Shown: positions 6,332 to 13,908 of the stretch, one piece after another | Numbering within the stretch: position 1 is the first letter of the stretch | How the letters are laid out: the number at the start of each line of letters is the position of its first letter | Origin: a virus | DNA: 39,869 bases | Reading direction: 5' to 3' (one strand) | IMG/VR virus record: IMGVR_UViG_3300025286_000041 | Location: 1-39,869 of that record | Made by a program: the position numbers and the translations under genes | The notes under the pieces: generated by a model | Database searches by the model: none | Told to the model about the DNA's origin: nothing | Seen by the model: only the letters and a program-made list of their open reading frames with translations

Positions 6332-6535
6332 GTGTCGTTGTCAATGAAGTGTGAGGAGTGTGGTCACGATACAGCGTTGTATGACCTGATTGAAGCTGCA
6401 CGAATCATCGAAAGGCATCCCGAATCCCTGCGTAGATACGTCAGGTACGGCGATGTAGAAGGGATAAAGATAGAGCGCGGGGTTTACTTCACGCAAGCAA
6501 ATCTAGTCAGAGAACTAGAAAAGGAAGGAGTGTAA
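6332..6535 (+). CDS. Small zinc-knuckle and excisionase-like HTH protein
   Basis: A 67-residue protein starting at GTG 6332 after AGGAGGT. CEEC near the N-terminus could be part of a metal site. The rest (LIEAARIIERHPESLRRYVRYGDVEG) resembles a MerR/excisionase-type winged helix, where the second helix reads DNA and the following KIERGVYF forms the wing. A small transcription factor or recombination directionality factor would fit. No integrase is present to pair with it, so a regulatory role is more likely. Confidence 0.6.
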   Translation: MSLSMKCEECGHDTALYDLIEAARIIERHPESLRRYVRYGDVEGIKIERGVYFTQANLVRELEKEGV

Positions 6536-6536
6536 T

Positions 6537-7184
6537 TTGTTAGAGACACCGGAGACAAAGTGGACATCGGTAGACATAATGAAGGTTGTCCCTGCCAAGG
6601 ACAGGAACGACAACCCTCAGTGGGAGTTGACTGTCAGGTGGGAATGGACACCCGTCAACAACAACTGGGGGGAAAGGATATGGGTCTACCGTGAGTCTGC
6701 CCCTTCAGTTATAGAAGAGGGGAGGCAGAACGTCCTAGTCGAGAAGGGTAACGTCAAGAATAACAGGGAAGGTACACCCTATGACGGCACCTTTGAATGG
6801 ATGTACCGCTACAAGATAGTAGGATGGGAGCAATTGCAAGGCACCTTTGCAGGGCCGAGCAAACCACAGCCATCACAGCCAGAAGAGGCAGTGAACGGCA
6901 CGCTTATAACTGAGGGTACAAACCCTGAGCCTGTACAGAGTGCCCCCGTTGAGGTAATACCTGAGAATCAGATGAGGATAATGAGACAGTCAACACTGAA
7001 CTATGCTGCCATACTCATGGCCCCTATAGTCAAGGACTTCTCCGGTCCTCAGGTAATGGTCGAAAGAACCATAGACCTCTCAGGTAAGCTGCTTGAATAT
7101 GTAATTAGTGGGAACATGCCTACATTCACAGACCCAGCTTGGGTAGAAGATGAGAACCAAGACCTGCTAGACCAGCAGATATAG
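6537..7184 (+). CDS. Hypothetical protein of the DNA-metabolism block
   Basis: A 215-residue protein with TTG 6537 as start, one base after the previous stop, behind AAGGAG. The first 105 residues alternate charged and aromatic residues in a beta-rich pattern (WELTVRWEW, ERIWVYRE, YRYKIVGWE) that could be an OB-like fold. A Pro/Glu/Gln linker follows, then a helical domain (STLNYAAILMAPIVKDF). Position before a RecB-like nuclease and an ATPase makes an ssDNA-binding or recombination role possible. I see no diagnostic motif. Confidence 0.55.
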   Translation: MLETPETKWTSVDIMKVVPAKDRNDNPQWELTVRWEWTPVNNNWGERIWVYRESAPSVIEEGRQNVLVEKGNVKNNREGTPYDGTFEWMYRYKIVGWEQLQGTFAGPSKPQPSQPEEAVNGTLITEGTNPEPVQSAPVEVIPENQMRIMRQSTLNYAAILMAPIVKDFSGPQVMVERTIDLSGKLLEYVISGNMPTFTDPAWVEDENQDLLDQQI

Positions 7185-7520
7185 TTGCTGCTCAGAACTG
7201 ATGACGGGGTTGTCGTTGCCAGACTGGTTAACGGCATCCTCGTCAAGAAAGCTAGGGAGTCCAAGCATATGCTCAGGAGTCCCAAGGCATGGGCTTTCGA
7301 CAGGTCAATCATAGAGACAGCATCACGACACGGGGCCACTGGAATACGTATCGAAGCAGGTGATACAGGTGCCGTGTTCAAGGTCTCAATGGATATGTTC
7401 CTTGAGAAATCCTTTGCCCTCCAGAGAGGGCACAACAGACAGCTTGCCTTGGTCCTTAAGTTCTGGGACACTAGCAGGCCTGAAGATGTTAAAGAAGATA
7501 AACAACTGACACTCATTTAG
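7185..7520 (+). CDS. Hypothetical protein
   Basis: A 111-residue protein starting with TTG directly after the stop of the gene before it (TAG then TTG), so probably coupled. The N-terminal half is beta-rich (GVVVARLVNGILVKKA) and the middle contains TGIRIEAGDTGAVFKVSMDMF. The fold is unknown. Expression with the nuclease and ATPase genes suggests DNA metabolism. Confidence 0.5.
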   Translation: MLLRTDDGVVVARLVNGILVKKARESKHMLRSPKAWAFDRSIIETASRHGATGIRIEAGDTGAVFKVSMDMFLEKSFALQRGHNRQLALVLKFWDTSRPEDVKEDKQLTLI

Positions 7521-7529
7521 GAGGTGAGT

Positions 7530-7748
7530 ATGGTTGAATTCGACAGCGGACCCCCACAGAAAAAACTTAAACAATACAAGACACGTGTGCAGATGACAGG
7601 TTCCATGTGTTTTGATGCTGTAGATGATGAGGCTGCAGCAGCATGGATGACCAGCCAAGAGAATGAGATAGGCATAGCCCTCATCAACATAGACGGAATA
7701 AGAAAGATAAGAAATGTACAGGTGGAATTCATCGAGGAGGCAGAATGA
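7530..7748 (+). CDS. Small hypothetical protein
   Basis: A 72-residue product. ATG 7530 is preceded by AGGAGGTGAG; the in-frame GTG at 7524 lies inside that ribosome site and is rejected. It has a basic N-terminal stretch (PPQKKLKQYKTR) followed by a likely alpha/beta segment and an acidic C-terminus. It overlaps the nuclease start by 4 bases (ATGA). No family is recognised. Confidence 0.55.
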   Translation: MVEFDSGPPQKKLKQYKTRVQMTGSMCFDAVDDEAAAAWMTSQENEIGIALINIDGIRKIRNVQVEFIEEAE

Positions 7749-8599
7749 CACTCGATACCAAGACATCACAGATGGGCCTTAGCATATGGAAGAGCAAGGT
7801 TAAGGTCACCCTATCCGACGACAACAAGGGCTACCACGTCCACGGAGACGAGCGTATTCCCAAAGATGTAGTGTTACCACGGGTCACTGGCATTCTTAAC
7901 ATAATAGAGAAGCAGGGACTGAGAACGTGGGCCATGAACATGGCACTGGATAACATAAAGGAGAATCTTAGTTACCTTTCATCTAAAAGAATTGAACTTA
8001 CAGATGATGGGATTGATGACCTCATTGAGCGAGCACGCCTTGCCCATGAGGAGAAGCGTGACATTGCAGCGGACTACGGCACAGAGGCACACGCCCTGTT
8101 GCAGCAGCTCTGCATAGACCCCGACACTGCAGTGCCCGATAAGTTCGTGCCAGTGGTGAGTGCATGGGAGGAATGGCTGGACAACTCCGGCCTTACCATC
8201 CTAGATACGGAGACATCCCTGTACTACCACGACACTACCAGCAAGGACGCACCCATATCCTTTGCAGGTACGGCAGACTTGATTGCTATGGATAAGGACG
8301 GCACCCCTGTCATATGTGACTATAAGACAGGAGCAAGGCTGTATCCTGAATCCGCTTTGCAGATGGCTGCTTACTCACTTGGTCTGGCTTACTGTGGTAT
8401 AGGTAAATTCCTAGACGCAGGCAACATGGTCAATACCAAGGCATTTGTCATCAGGCTACCCAAGGAAGAAGGAACCCTGCCTGAAATCAGGGAGGTACGA
8501 AACTTGGATGACCAGAGACTGGCGTTCATCAATGCCTGTAAACTCAGGCAGTGGCAGTCAAGCAGGGACAAGTGGGTTCCTAAAAGAAAGAAAGCATAA
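7745..8599 (+). CDS. RecB/Cas4-like PD-(D/E)XK nuclease
   Basis: A 284-residue protein with the motif order of the RecB/Cas4 exonuclease family: YGTEAHALLQ (H at about 116), FAGTADLI (D178), VICDYKTG (D192, K194) and LQMAAYSLGL (Q206). These residues bind Mg and cut DNA. There is no cysteine cluster typical of iron-sulphur Cas4. Phages use such enzymes for recombination or for degrading host DNA. It sits two genes before the RecA-fold ATPase and ends where the structured noncoding stretch begins. Confidence 0.8.
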   Translation: MTLDTKTSQMGLSIWKSKVKVTLSDDNKGYHVHGDERIPKDVVLPRVTGILNIIEKQGLRTWAMNMALDNIKENLSYLSSKRIELTDDGIDDLIERARLAHEEKRDIAADYGTEAHALLQQLCIDPDTAVPDKFVPVVSAWEEWLDNSGLTILDTETSLYYHDTTSKDAPISFAGTADLIAMDKDGTPVICDYKTGARLYPESALQMAAYSLGLAYCGIGKFLDAGNMVNTKAFVIRLPKEEGTLPEIREVRNLDDQRLAFINACKLRQWQSSRDKWVPKRKKA

Positions 8600-8600
8600 G

Positions 8601-8785
8601 TCACTAGGGTGAACCGTTCGTCTTTATAAGTCGAGACGTTAAACTCAAGGGAAGGTTTTTAATATTCCCCTGCCCTTGGGGTATTTTTGCCCCGATAATC
8701 CTGTGAACTTAACGGTGATGTTCCAACAGGTGTGACACCTTAGTAGTCCTGAGCATGACTTTAAAAGGCTCATATTCTTACTGGG
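8601..8785 (+). ncRNA. Structured intergenic RNA element or leader
   Basis: The 195-base gap after the nuclease gene is densely paired. Stems are CGTCT 8619-8623 with AGACG 8634-8638; GGGAA 8649-8653 with TTCCC 8665-8669; GGGG 8678-8681 with CCCC 8690-8693; CCTGTGAAC 8700-8708 with GTTC 8720-8723 and ACAGG 8726-8730; and TGAGC 8750-8754 with GCTCA 8768-8772. AGGTGTGACACCT (8728-8740) is itself an inverted repeat and competes with the ACAGG arm, which gives two exclusive states. A GGGAGGTGA ribosome site follows directly. Leader regulation or an independent small RNA is possible. No known riboswitch class is recognised. Confidence 0.5.
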
Positions 8786-8794
8786 AGGTGAGCG

Positions 8795-9073
8795 ATGGAT
8801 GGAGACTGTAACTGTAACTGCTCGGAAGCGTTGCAGGAATCAAGGAAACTCAATACCACACTGATTGCACATATCGAGAAGCTGGAAAGCGAGTCGTTTG
8901 ATGTCCATATTAAAACGAGAGATATGAATGCTTTCATGCGTGACCTGAGAGACGAGAACAGAATAGCATTGGACAAGATACTGGATGAACTGGACTACCT
9001 TAACTACCGTAAGGGAGACCAGTCAGTAGTGAAAGAGGAACCACGAAGGAGGTACCGAATTGGAAACGGATAA
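8795..9073 (+). CDS. Coiled-coil protein with CNCNC start
   Basis: A 92-residue protein starting at ATG 8795 behind GGGAGGTGA. It begins with a small cysteine cluster (DCNCNCS) and is then almost entirely charged helix with a coiled-coil pattern (ESRKLNTTLIAHIEKLESES, DLRDENRIALDKILDELD). The basic tail overlaps the start of the ATPase gene by 14 bases. It may be an oligomerising partner of that ATPase; this rests on position only. Confidence 0.6.
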   Translation: MDGDCNCNCSEALQESRKLNTTLIAHIEKLESESFDVHIKTRDMNAFMRDLRDENRIALDKILDELDYLNYRKGDQSVVKEEPRRRYRIGNG

Positions 9074-10424
9074 GTTGGTGGTTAAGAAAGGAACACTGGT
9101 AACCGTTGACTTCCCCGATGGACGCAGCAGATTTGAAGCGTCATATATCAGGGACAGGGACGGCATATTCAAAACAGAACTGCAGGTATATGCACAGTTA
9201 CCAGTAGACGGCAGTCACAGAATGATAAGAATTAATAGAAGCCACCCTGACTTACTGGATGATATGGACGTGAAGAGACTGATAGATTCTTTAGAAGATA
9301 AGACCAAGGACTACCCCAACTTTTACTGGGGGTCACTGGTAGACATGGCAAAGGACTCCATAATAGATACCTATAGGGAAGGAGACCCTGCCGTAGTCAT
9401 GGGAAATCTCGAGGGATTCACCCCTCGTATCTACGACATAAGACCCATGTTCATCAAGGGCGTGGGCAATCTCATGTGGGCACCCGGCGGTTCGGCTAAG
9501 AGCTACTTCGCCCTGCTGAGCTGTGTCATGGTGGACAAGGGACTTGACCTGATGGGCCTGAGGGCACGGAAGGGAGTCGCCCTGTTCCTAGACTGGGAAG
9601 AGACTGAGGATGTATTCAGGGAGCGCATAGCTGCCATACACAGGGGACTCGGCCTACCGCTGGATAACTCTGGTGTTATATATAAGAAGATGGCAGGCAG
9701 TCTTGCTGACAATATAGAGATGGTCTCCAAGATGGTTATGGACCTCGGCGTAACCTACATGGTAGTCGACAACGTTGGTGCTGCACTCGGCGGTCCCAGC
9801 GTAGACCAGATATCAGTAGAGAACTATTTCGCTGCAGGTAACCTGCTTGGTATTACTTGGGTATCTATTGACCACGCTAACAGGGCTGGTGAGACAACAG
9901 GTAACTGGCAGATACACGGCTCGGCGTTCAAGTATGCCCGTGCCCGGCAGGTATACGAGTTCAAGAAGGTGCAGGAGTATGACTCAGGAGAGATAGAAGT
10001 CATGGTCTACCACCGTAAGTCGAACGACTCAGGTATTAAGTCTCCAAGAGGATATACGGTAAAATTTGACATGGAACCGTATTATGTTTCTGAGATAGAT
10101 GATTATGAGAACAGGCTAATGAAGGTTACTTTTGATTCGCTGATGTACGGAGACGCTGCGGACGAGTTCCTTAGCCGGGAGCCTATTGGAAAGATTTGCC
10201 ACGAACTGTTGAAGGCTCAGGGGTCGCTGACCTTAGACAAGCTGGCGATGCGTGTTAGTCATATTAAGGATGTCGATAATATAACGGAGGATACAATACA
10301 GTCATCCATAGATAACTTCACGCTTAGAGTAAACGGTAAAAAAATTAACCCGATGATGGTCGGAGCGGACGGGCAAACAGTACACCTAGCAACCTCTGAG
10401 GAGGTGGAAGAATGGTCGGTATAG
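9060..10424 (+). CDS. RecA-fold ATPase (AAA_25/RepA-like helicase)
   Basis: A 454-residue protein. Walker A is APGGSAKS (141-148), with Ala where Gly is usual before Lys-Ser. Walker B is VTYMVVDNVG (231-240), and SIDHANRAG after it matches the sensor region of RepA/DnaB-type hexameric ATPases. The first 135 residues form a separate domain and the last 90 a winged-helix-like tail (ICHELLKAQGSLTLDKLAMRVSH). The start is TTG 9060 after AAGGAGGT. Likely role: replicative helicase or recombination ATPase. No primase or polymerase is seen nearby. Confidence 0.75.
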   Translation: METDKLVVKKGTLVTVDFPDGRSRFEASYIRDRDGIFKTELQVYAQLPVDGSHRMIRINRSHPDLLDDMDVKRLIDSLEDKTKDYPNFYWGSLVDMAKDSIIDTYREGDPAVVMGNLEGFTPRIYDIRPMFIKGVGNLMWAPGGSAKSYFALLSCVMVDKGLDLMGLRARKGVALFLDWEETEDVFRERIAAIHRGLGLPLDNSGVIYKKMAGSLADNIEMVSKMVMDLGVTYMVVDNVGAALGGPSVDQISVENYFAAGNLLGITWVSIDHANRAGETTGNWQIHGSAFKYARARQVYEFKKVQEYDSGEIEVMVYHRKSNDSGIKSPRGYTVKFDMEPYYVSEIDDYENRLMKVTFDSLMYGDAADEFLSREPIGKICHELLKAQGSLTLDKLAMRVSHIKDVDNITEDTIQSSIDNFTLRVNGKKINPMMVGADGQTVHLATSEEVEEWSV

Positions 10425-10837
10425 AACTGTTAAAACGTGCGGAAGAGGCAGGACTGACGGTCACCTGTGTAGGCGACAGCCTGAGAATACGGGGACCAAA
10501 GTCAGCGGAAGCCATAGTACAGGAGCTGAGTGCTAACAAGAGCGAGGTGATAGCTGCCATTAAAGACGGCACTCTCACCCCTGCTCCAGCCTCAGAGCTG
10601 CGTGCTAGGCTCCGCAAGGGTATCGAGTGGTTCCTTGCAGTTGACCCTAAACTGTGGGACGAGAACGATTACCCGGTGTATGACCACAGGAAACTGGAAA
10701 TCAAGATGATGGAACAGACGCTTAAGTGGCTGGAGCTGGAAAGGCTGCTGCGTAACCTGTACGAATACGAGGGTTGTATCTTTGACGGAAGAACCTGCCC
10801 CAAGGAATCTCCCGTCAGGTGTACGGCGTGCGGATAG
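10412..10837 (+). CDS. TubC-type docking domain with C-terminal Cys motif
   Basis: A 141-residue protein. Its first 50 residues (LLKRAEEAGLTVTCVGDSLRIRGP and NKSEVIAAIKDG) match the pattern of TubC_N docking domains, which are also attached to phage replication proteins. The C-terminus carries CIFDGRTCP and CTACG, a likely zinc site. It overlaps the ATPase gene by 13 bases and the RusA-like gene by 19. It may link replication or recombination proteins. Confidence 0.6.
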   Translation: MVGIELLKRAEEAGLTVTCVGDSLRIRGPKSAEAIVQELSANKSEVIAAIKDGTLTPAPASELRARLRKGIEWFLAVDPKLWDENDYPVYDHRKLEIKMMEQTLKWLELERLLRNLYEYEGCIFDGRTCPKESPVRCTACG

Positions 10838-11196
10838 TATTACCGCACCTGCCACCCAGCAAGGCGTACCCTAACAAGAAGACCCACTACTTTACCCTGT
10901 CTTCACTACGTAGAGAGCAACAGGAAGAGATGATTGTCTACGTAATGGAGCAGGGTAAGCCAGACACTCCCTATGAAAGAGCACATATCACCATGACGTG
11001 GCGTGCCAAGGACAAGAGAAGTAGGGATATAGATAACCTATTGTCAGCTATGAAGGGCAGCATAGACGGGCTGATACATGCAGGTGTGATTGTGGATGAC
11101 TCCGCAAAGCACCTGTCCTATACCCTGTACTACGAGTGGGGAGATAAAGTGAAAGAGAACGAAACCATATTAGACATTAAGGAGGTACTGATATGA
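10819..11196 (+). CDS. rusA: RusA-like Holliday junction resolvase
   Basis: A 125-residue protein, about the size of RusA (120 residues). The core RSRDIDNLLSAMKGSIDGL (68-85) followed by GVIVDDS (89-95) has D70, D72 and D93/D94, which match the catalytic aspartates of RusA. The enzyme cuts four-way junctions made during recombination or replication and would help to resolve branched DNA before packaging. The start is GTG 10819; GTG 10828 is also possible and neither has a strong ribosome site. Confidence 0.85.
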   Translation: MYGVRIVLPHLPPSKAYPNKKTHYFTLSSLRREQQEEMIVYVMEQGKPDTPYERAHITMTWRAKDKRSRDIDNLLSAMKGSIDGLIHAGVIVDDSAKHLSYTLYYEWGDKVKENETILDIKEVLI

Positions 11197-11549
11197 GTGT
11201 CACAGAATATATATTAGTAGGTAGTGAGTATGTGCCGTACATCAAACGGCATAAATCAGACAAGGTGTACTGGGAAACCACGCTACCTCACGAACGTATA
11301 ACAGAAGAGGATGTAAAGAATACTATAAGAGAGTCTGCGCAAATCAAGTATCGTATATGGTACGGCTGTGGCAGAGCAGAGCTTGTGAACAATAAGACAT
11401 ATGGTAGTTCGTGGGGATATGACTACTTAAAATATAGGCCATGTGATAGGAAACCATATGACAATACTGGATTCTGTAAAGCACATATCAAAAGTGCAAG
11501 AGAAGATGGTTACATTCCTGCTACCTATGGCTTAATGGAAAGAGCATGA
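11193..11549 (+). CDS. Hypothetical protein with scattered cysteines
   Basis: A 118-residue protein starting at ATG 11193 (overlapping the previous stop) after AAGGAGGT. It contains four cysteines or paired Cys/His positions (YGCGRAEL, RPCDRKP, GFCKAHIKS) that could bind zinc. Many Tyr residues are present. No family is recognised. It overlaps the next gene at ATGA. Confidence 0.55.
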   Translation: MSVTEYILVGSEYVPYIKRHKSDKVYWETTLPHERITEEDVKNTIRESAQIKYRIWYGCGRAELVNNKTYGSSWGYDYLKYRPCDRKPYDNTGFCKAHIKSAREDGYIPATYGLMERA

Positions 11550-11767
11550 GTGAGTGCATACACCACTGGGTACTGGAATCTCCTAACGGCTCAGAGTGCA
11601 AGGGAAAGTGTAAGAAGTGTGAGGAGACCAAGGTGTTTATGAATATATGGGAAACAAGGAAGAGGCCACGCAGGAATCCCAATACTAATACTGTTACATA
11701 TACGGAAGATATATACATTAAGCCACAGTCAATGCCAGCACCGTGGCTTAATTCGAGTCGGAAGTAA
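11546..11767 (+). CDS. Small CHHW zinc-finger protein
   Basis: A 73-residue protein and the last + strand gene. The N-terminal motif CIHHWVLESPNG then CKGKCKKCEE looks like a compact zinc ribbon. From memory, similar C-H-W...P-G...C-x2-C proteins are frequent in Chloroflexota and their phages; this is a recollection, not a search result. Its 3' end overlaps the last late gene on the opposite strand by 20 bases. Confidence 0.6.
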   Translation: MSECIHHWVLESPNGSECKGKCKKCEETKVFMNIWETRKRPRRNPNTNTVTYTEDIYIKPQSMPAPWLNSSRK

Positions 11768-11921
11768 TAACGTCCTTACTCAGTGCGATAATACCTGCGC
11801 CTGCAACACCAGCTATCTCAGGGAATCCCTTGAACATGGCTATGATAGCGATGATACCCAGTATAAGTATTGCGGTCAGTACCTGTGGGCGCAGGTGAAC
11901 GACCTCCCACCATTTCTTCAT
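11748..11921 (-). CDS. Small membrane protein, lysis candidate
   Basis: A 57-residue product (MKKWWEVVHLRPQ...SDSN) read from ATG 11921, whose first base is also part of the preceding stop (TAATG), so translation is coupled. A long hydrophobic segment (VLTAILILGIIAIIAMF) forms one transmembrane helix, and a second, weaker one follows (EIAGVAGAGIIAL). Its basic N-terminus and small size suit a holin or spanin-like protein. It ends inside the 3' end of the opposing early gene. Confidence 0.6.
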   Translation of the reverse strand: MKKWWEVVHLRPQVLTAILILGIIAIIAMFKGFPEIAGVAGAGIIALSKDVITSDSN

Positions 11922-12796
11922 TAACGTATCATTACAGGTTCTTCCTGTACCCCGTCGTTTATAGTGTTAACTTCAACAGATGAATTTATCACAAGGTCTG
12001 CACTGTCAATGTCGCCGTCGTCACCCACTCGCACGTTCTTCAGAGTTAAGGTGCCTATCTCAAAGTAGTCACCATTGAAGGCTCCGTTCCATGCGTTCAC
12101 ATTCTTTAGATGTAACTTCTTGATAAGGACATCGCCCCCTGTTGTGGATTGCCGAATAATAATACGGTCAACCGTCATATCTTTAGCATCGTAACTGACA
12201 GCCCCTCTGGTCGATGACATGCTGACATCATTGGTACTCGATGCCATTGTTGGAGAGAATGTATGCCCTGCTGCCACTACTGAGGAGGTTGCATTGATGG
12301 TATAGATGTAGCCGTTGGCTAGGTCCATCGTGGGAAATTCAGAGTCTTCAATAATTACTTCTTCTATGGTAATCATATCTGTAGTCGATGTGCCTGTTAG
12401 CTGGAAGGCATCGGTCAGACCACCTTTGCCAAGAGAGATGTTCTCGAACTTGATAAGGTCAAGTCTTGTTCCCTGAGGTATGTTGAGCTGCAAGGTCTGT
12501 GACCTGTCAGCAGGGAACTCAGCATCAACTATAGGGCTACCAACCATAGACGGAGCTTCATAGGATGCACCAAGCATCGGGAACTGTATCTGCTGTTCTC
12601 CACTGGATACCAGAAGGAAGAGGGATGCAAGGAATCCGATAGCTACCGCAGAGAGGGAGCCGATAATAAGTTTCCCTCCTCCAAGGTACACACCACCGGG
12701 AAAGGGAATCTTGAAATGCCAGAACATCGGGAGCTTTGCCGTTAGGTTCGGTATCCCGAACTTAATTCTTGGACTGCTAATCTTTTTGTTCTTCAT
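11921..12796 (-). CDS. Membrane-anchored protein with beta-rich exterior domain
   Basis: A 291-residue protein. A basic start (KNKKISSPRIKFG) and one transmembrane helix (about residues 43-63, KLIIGSLSAVAIGFLASLFL) are followed by some 220 residues of beta-rich, Thr/Ser/Asn-rich sequence with repeated hydrophobic strands (ITIEEVIIEDSEF, TVDRIIIRQS, FEIGTLTLKNVRV), like a beta-helix or adhesin. Position among small membrane genes suggests lysis or host surface interaction. No catalytic motif is seen. Overlaps the upstream gene by 20 bases. Confidence 0.55.
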   Translation of the reverse strand: MKNKKISSPRIKFGIPNLTAKLPMFWHFKIPFPGGVYLGGGKLIIGSLSAVAIGFLASLFLLVSSGEQQIQFPMLGASYEAPSMVGSPIVDAEFPADRSQTLQLNIPQGTRLDLIKFENISLGKGGLTDAFQLTGTSTTDMITIEEVIIEDSEFPTMDLANGYIYTINATSSVVAAGHTFSPTMASSTNDVSMSSTRGAVSYDAKDMTVDRIIIRQSTTGGDVLIKKLHLKNVNAWNGAFNGDYFEIGTLTLKNVRVGDDGDIDSADLVINSSVEVNTINDGVQEEPVMIR

Positions 12797-13109
12797 TCTT
12801 CTTTCTCCCGTCCTCCTGCATCATTCCAACTATAACTCCTGCTGCTGCGGTCACCGGGTTTGCAAATATCGCAAACGCCACAAGGATTATATCAAGGTGC
12901 GGTGCTATTTCCGCTGGCTTGGAAGTAGTCTTCCAAACAATCAAAACGCCCAAAGTTACGAAAGCTAGAAATAACGGACCAACCAATACGATGGTTAAAA
13001 ACTGTGAACCAGTTAATGTGGTCTTGGTACTTGCCTTTAACTCAACAATTTCCTGTCGGGCCTGCAGTAATTCCTCCTGTAACTCAATCTCCCTATCTGA
13101 AATTGCCAT
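12777..13109 (-). CDS. Holin-like membrane protein
   Basis: A 110-residue protein. It has an N-terminal charged coiled coil (DREIELQEELLQARQEIVELKA), two transmembrane helices (FLTIVLVGPLFLAFVTLGVLIVW and LDIILVAFAIFANPVTAAAGVIVG) and a highly charged tail (QEDGRKKNEEQKD). Two helices plus a charged C-terminus are typical of class II holins. The ribosome site is weak. A holin call is plausible, but a structural membrane role cannot be ruled out. Confidence 0.55.
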   Translation of the reverse strand: MAISDREIELQEELLQARQEIVELKASTKTTLTGSQFLTIVLVGPLFLAFVTLGVLIVWKTTSKPAEIAPHLDIILVAFAIFANPVTAAAGVIVGMMQEDGRKKNEEQKD

Positions 13110-13191
13110 TTAATTTAACTAACCTATACCATGAGACCAGAGCAACCCGTTACACCTCTCTACGGAGCGCACAGGGGGTGGCTATTCCTGA

Positions 13192-13374
13192 TTAACCCAC
13201 CTTTTCCACTGCTTTTACTAGGTTCCAGTACTTACTCATACAACTTGAGCGTTCTGATTTTTCAATCTTCCCGTCCTTCACTGATGAGTGCAAAGTACCA
13301 ACCAAGTCGATAAGCTCATCGGCACAGGCCTGATACTTAATTGCGAACTTAACTGCCTTCATGAATCCTGCCAT
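13192..13374 (-). CDS. Small hypothetical protein
   Basis: A 60-residue product starting MAGFMKAVKFAIKYQ at ATG 13374, with GAGGAGG four bases upstream. The longer frame from 13395 would place that ribosome site inside the gene and is less likely. It is basic and probably helical (DELIDLVGTLHSSVKDGKIEK). No family is recognised. The 82 bases between it and the holin-like gene hold no gene that I can support. Confidence 0.55.
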   Translation of the reverse strand: MAGFMKAVKFAIKYQACADELIDLVGTLHSSVKDGKIEKSERSSCMSKYWNLVKAVEKVG

Positions 13375-13403
13375 GCTGCCTCCTCTATCGACCAATCAAT
13401 TTA

Positions 13404-13664
13404 TCAAGTAGCTGCCGTGTATGTCGGAGTAGTCGGTGCTGCTGCCGTAATCAACTGCTTCTCCGCTGCATGGATAATTCCATTGGCAGCAGAGTTAGCC
13501 AGATGAACTGAGTAGGTGGCATCAGTCAGGTTAGGGTTGTCTGGACCCCCATTATTCCTGTTCATCCACGCAAGCGCATTTACTCGTGTCGCACTTGGGA
13601 CAGTCGCAGTCTTAGCTGTACCGCCTTCCACCGTGACTACTATCGTTATATCTCCAGTTGCCAT
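13404..13664 (-). CDS. Small structural-type protein
   Basis: An 86-residue protein starting at ATG 13664 behind AAGGAG. Thr/Ala-rich with a beta-rich start (DITIVVTVEGGTAKTATVP) and an Ala-rich tail. Such proteins occur near tail fibre genes, but no family is recognised. A minor virion protein is possible. Confidence 0.5.
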   Translation of the reverse strand: MATGDITIVVTVEGGTAKTATVPSATRVNALAWMNRNNGGPDNPNLTDATYSVHLANSAANGIIHAAEKQLITAAAPTTPTYTAAT

Positions 13665-13674
13665 ACCTAACTCC

Positions 13675-13908
13675 TTAGCTTGAACTTACCGAACCGTCCC
13701 ACGCCTTTGCAGTATTAAGGGCTGTGGTGACAGCAGAACTATCCAGATTTGTAAGTTTCGCTACCTCACTTGCCCTAACAGAAGTAGAGAAATTCACTCC
13801 ACTGTTATTACCCTGCCAGTTTCGTACCGTATTAATGGCACTGTTGATAATACCTCTAGCTGTATCCAGAGCCTCAAGGGTAGCTTCATTCGACCTTGCG
13901 TCAGCCAT
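13675..13908 (-). CDS. Small Asn/Ala/Ser-rich protein
   Basis: A 77-residue protein starting at ATG 13908 behind AGGAGGTC. It overlaps the end of the tail fibre gene by 8 bases, so the two are coupled. It shows two related helical segments (GIINSAINTVRNWQGNNSG and SSAVTTALNTAKAWDGSVSS), which suggests an internal duplication with the pattern AINTxxxWxG. Function unknown; perhaps an accessory tail or fibre protein. Confidence 0.5.
   Translation of the reverse strand: MADARSNEATLEALDTARGIINSAINTVRNWQGNNSGVNFSTSVRASEVAKLTNLDSSAVTTALNTAKAWDGSVSSS

Noticed and set aside
8678-8693. GGGG/CCCC hairpin as an intrinsic terminator
   Set aside because: The T-run lies in the loop and not after the stem. 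Genes downstream on the same strand have no own promoter that I can see.
8755-8811. 18-codon reading frame overlapping the coiled-coil gene start
   Set aside because: No ribosome site, and it overlaps the ribosome site and start of the real gene. A leader peptide cannot be supported.
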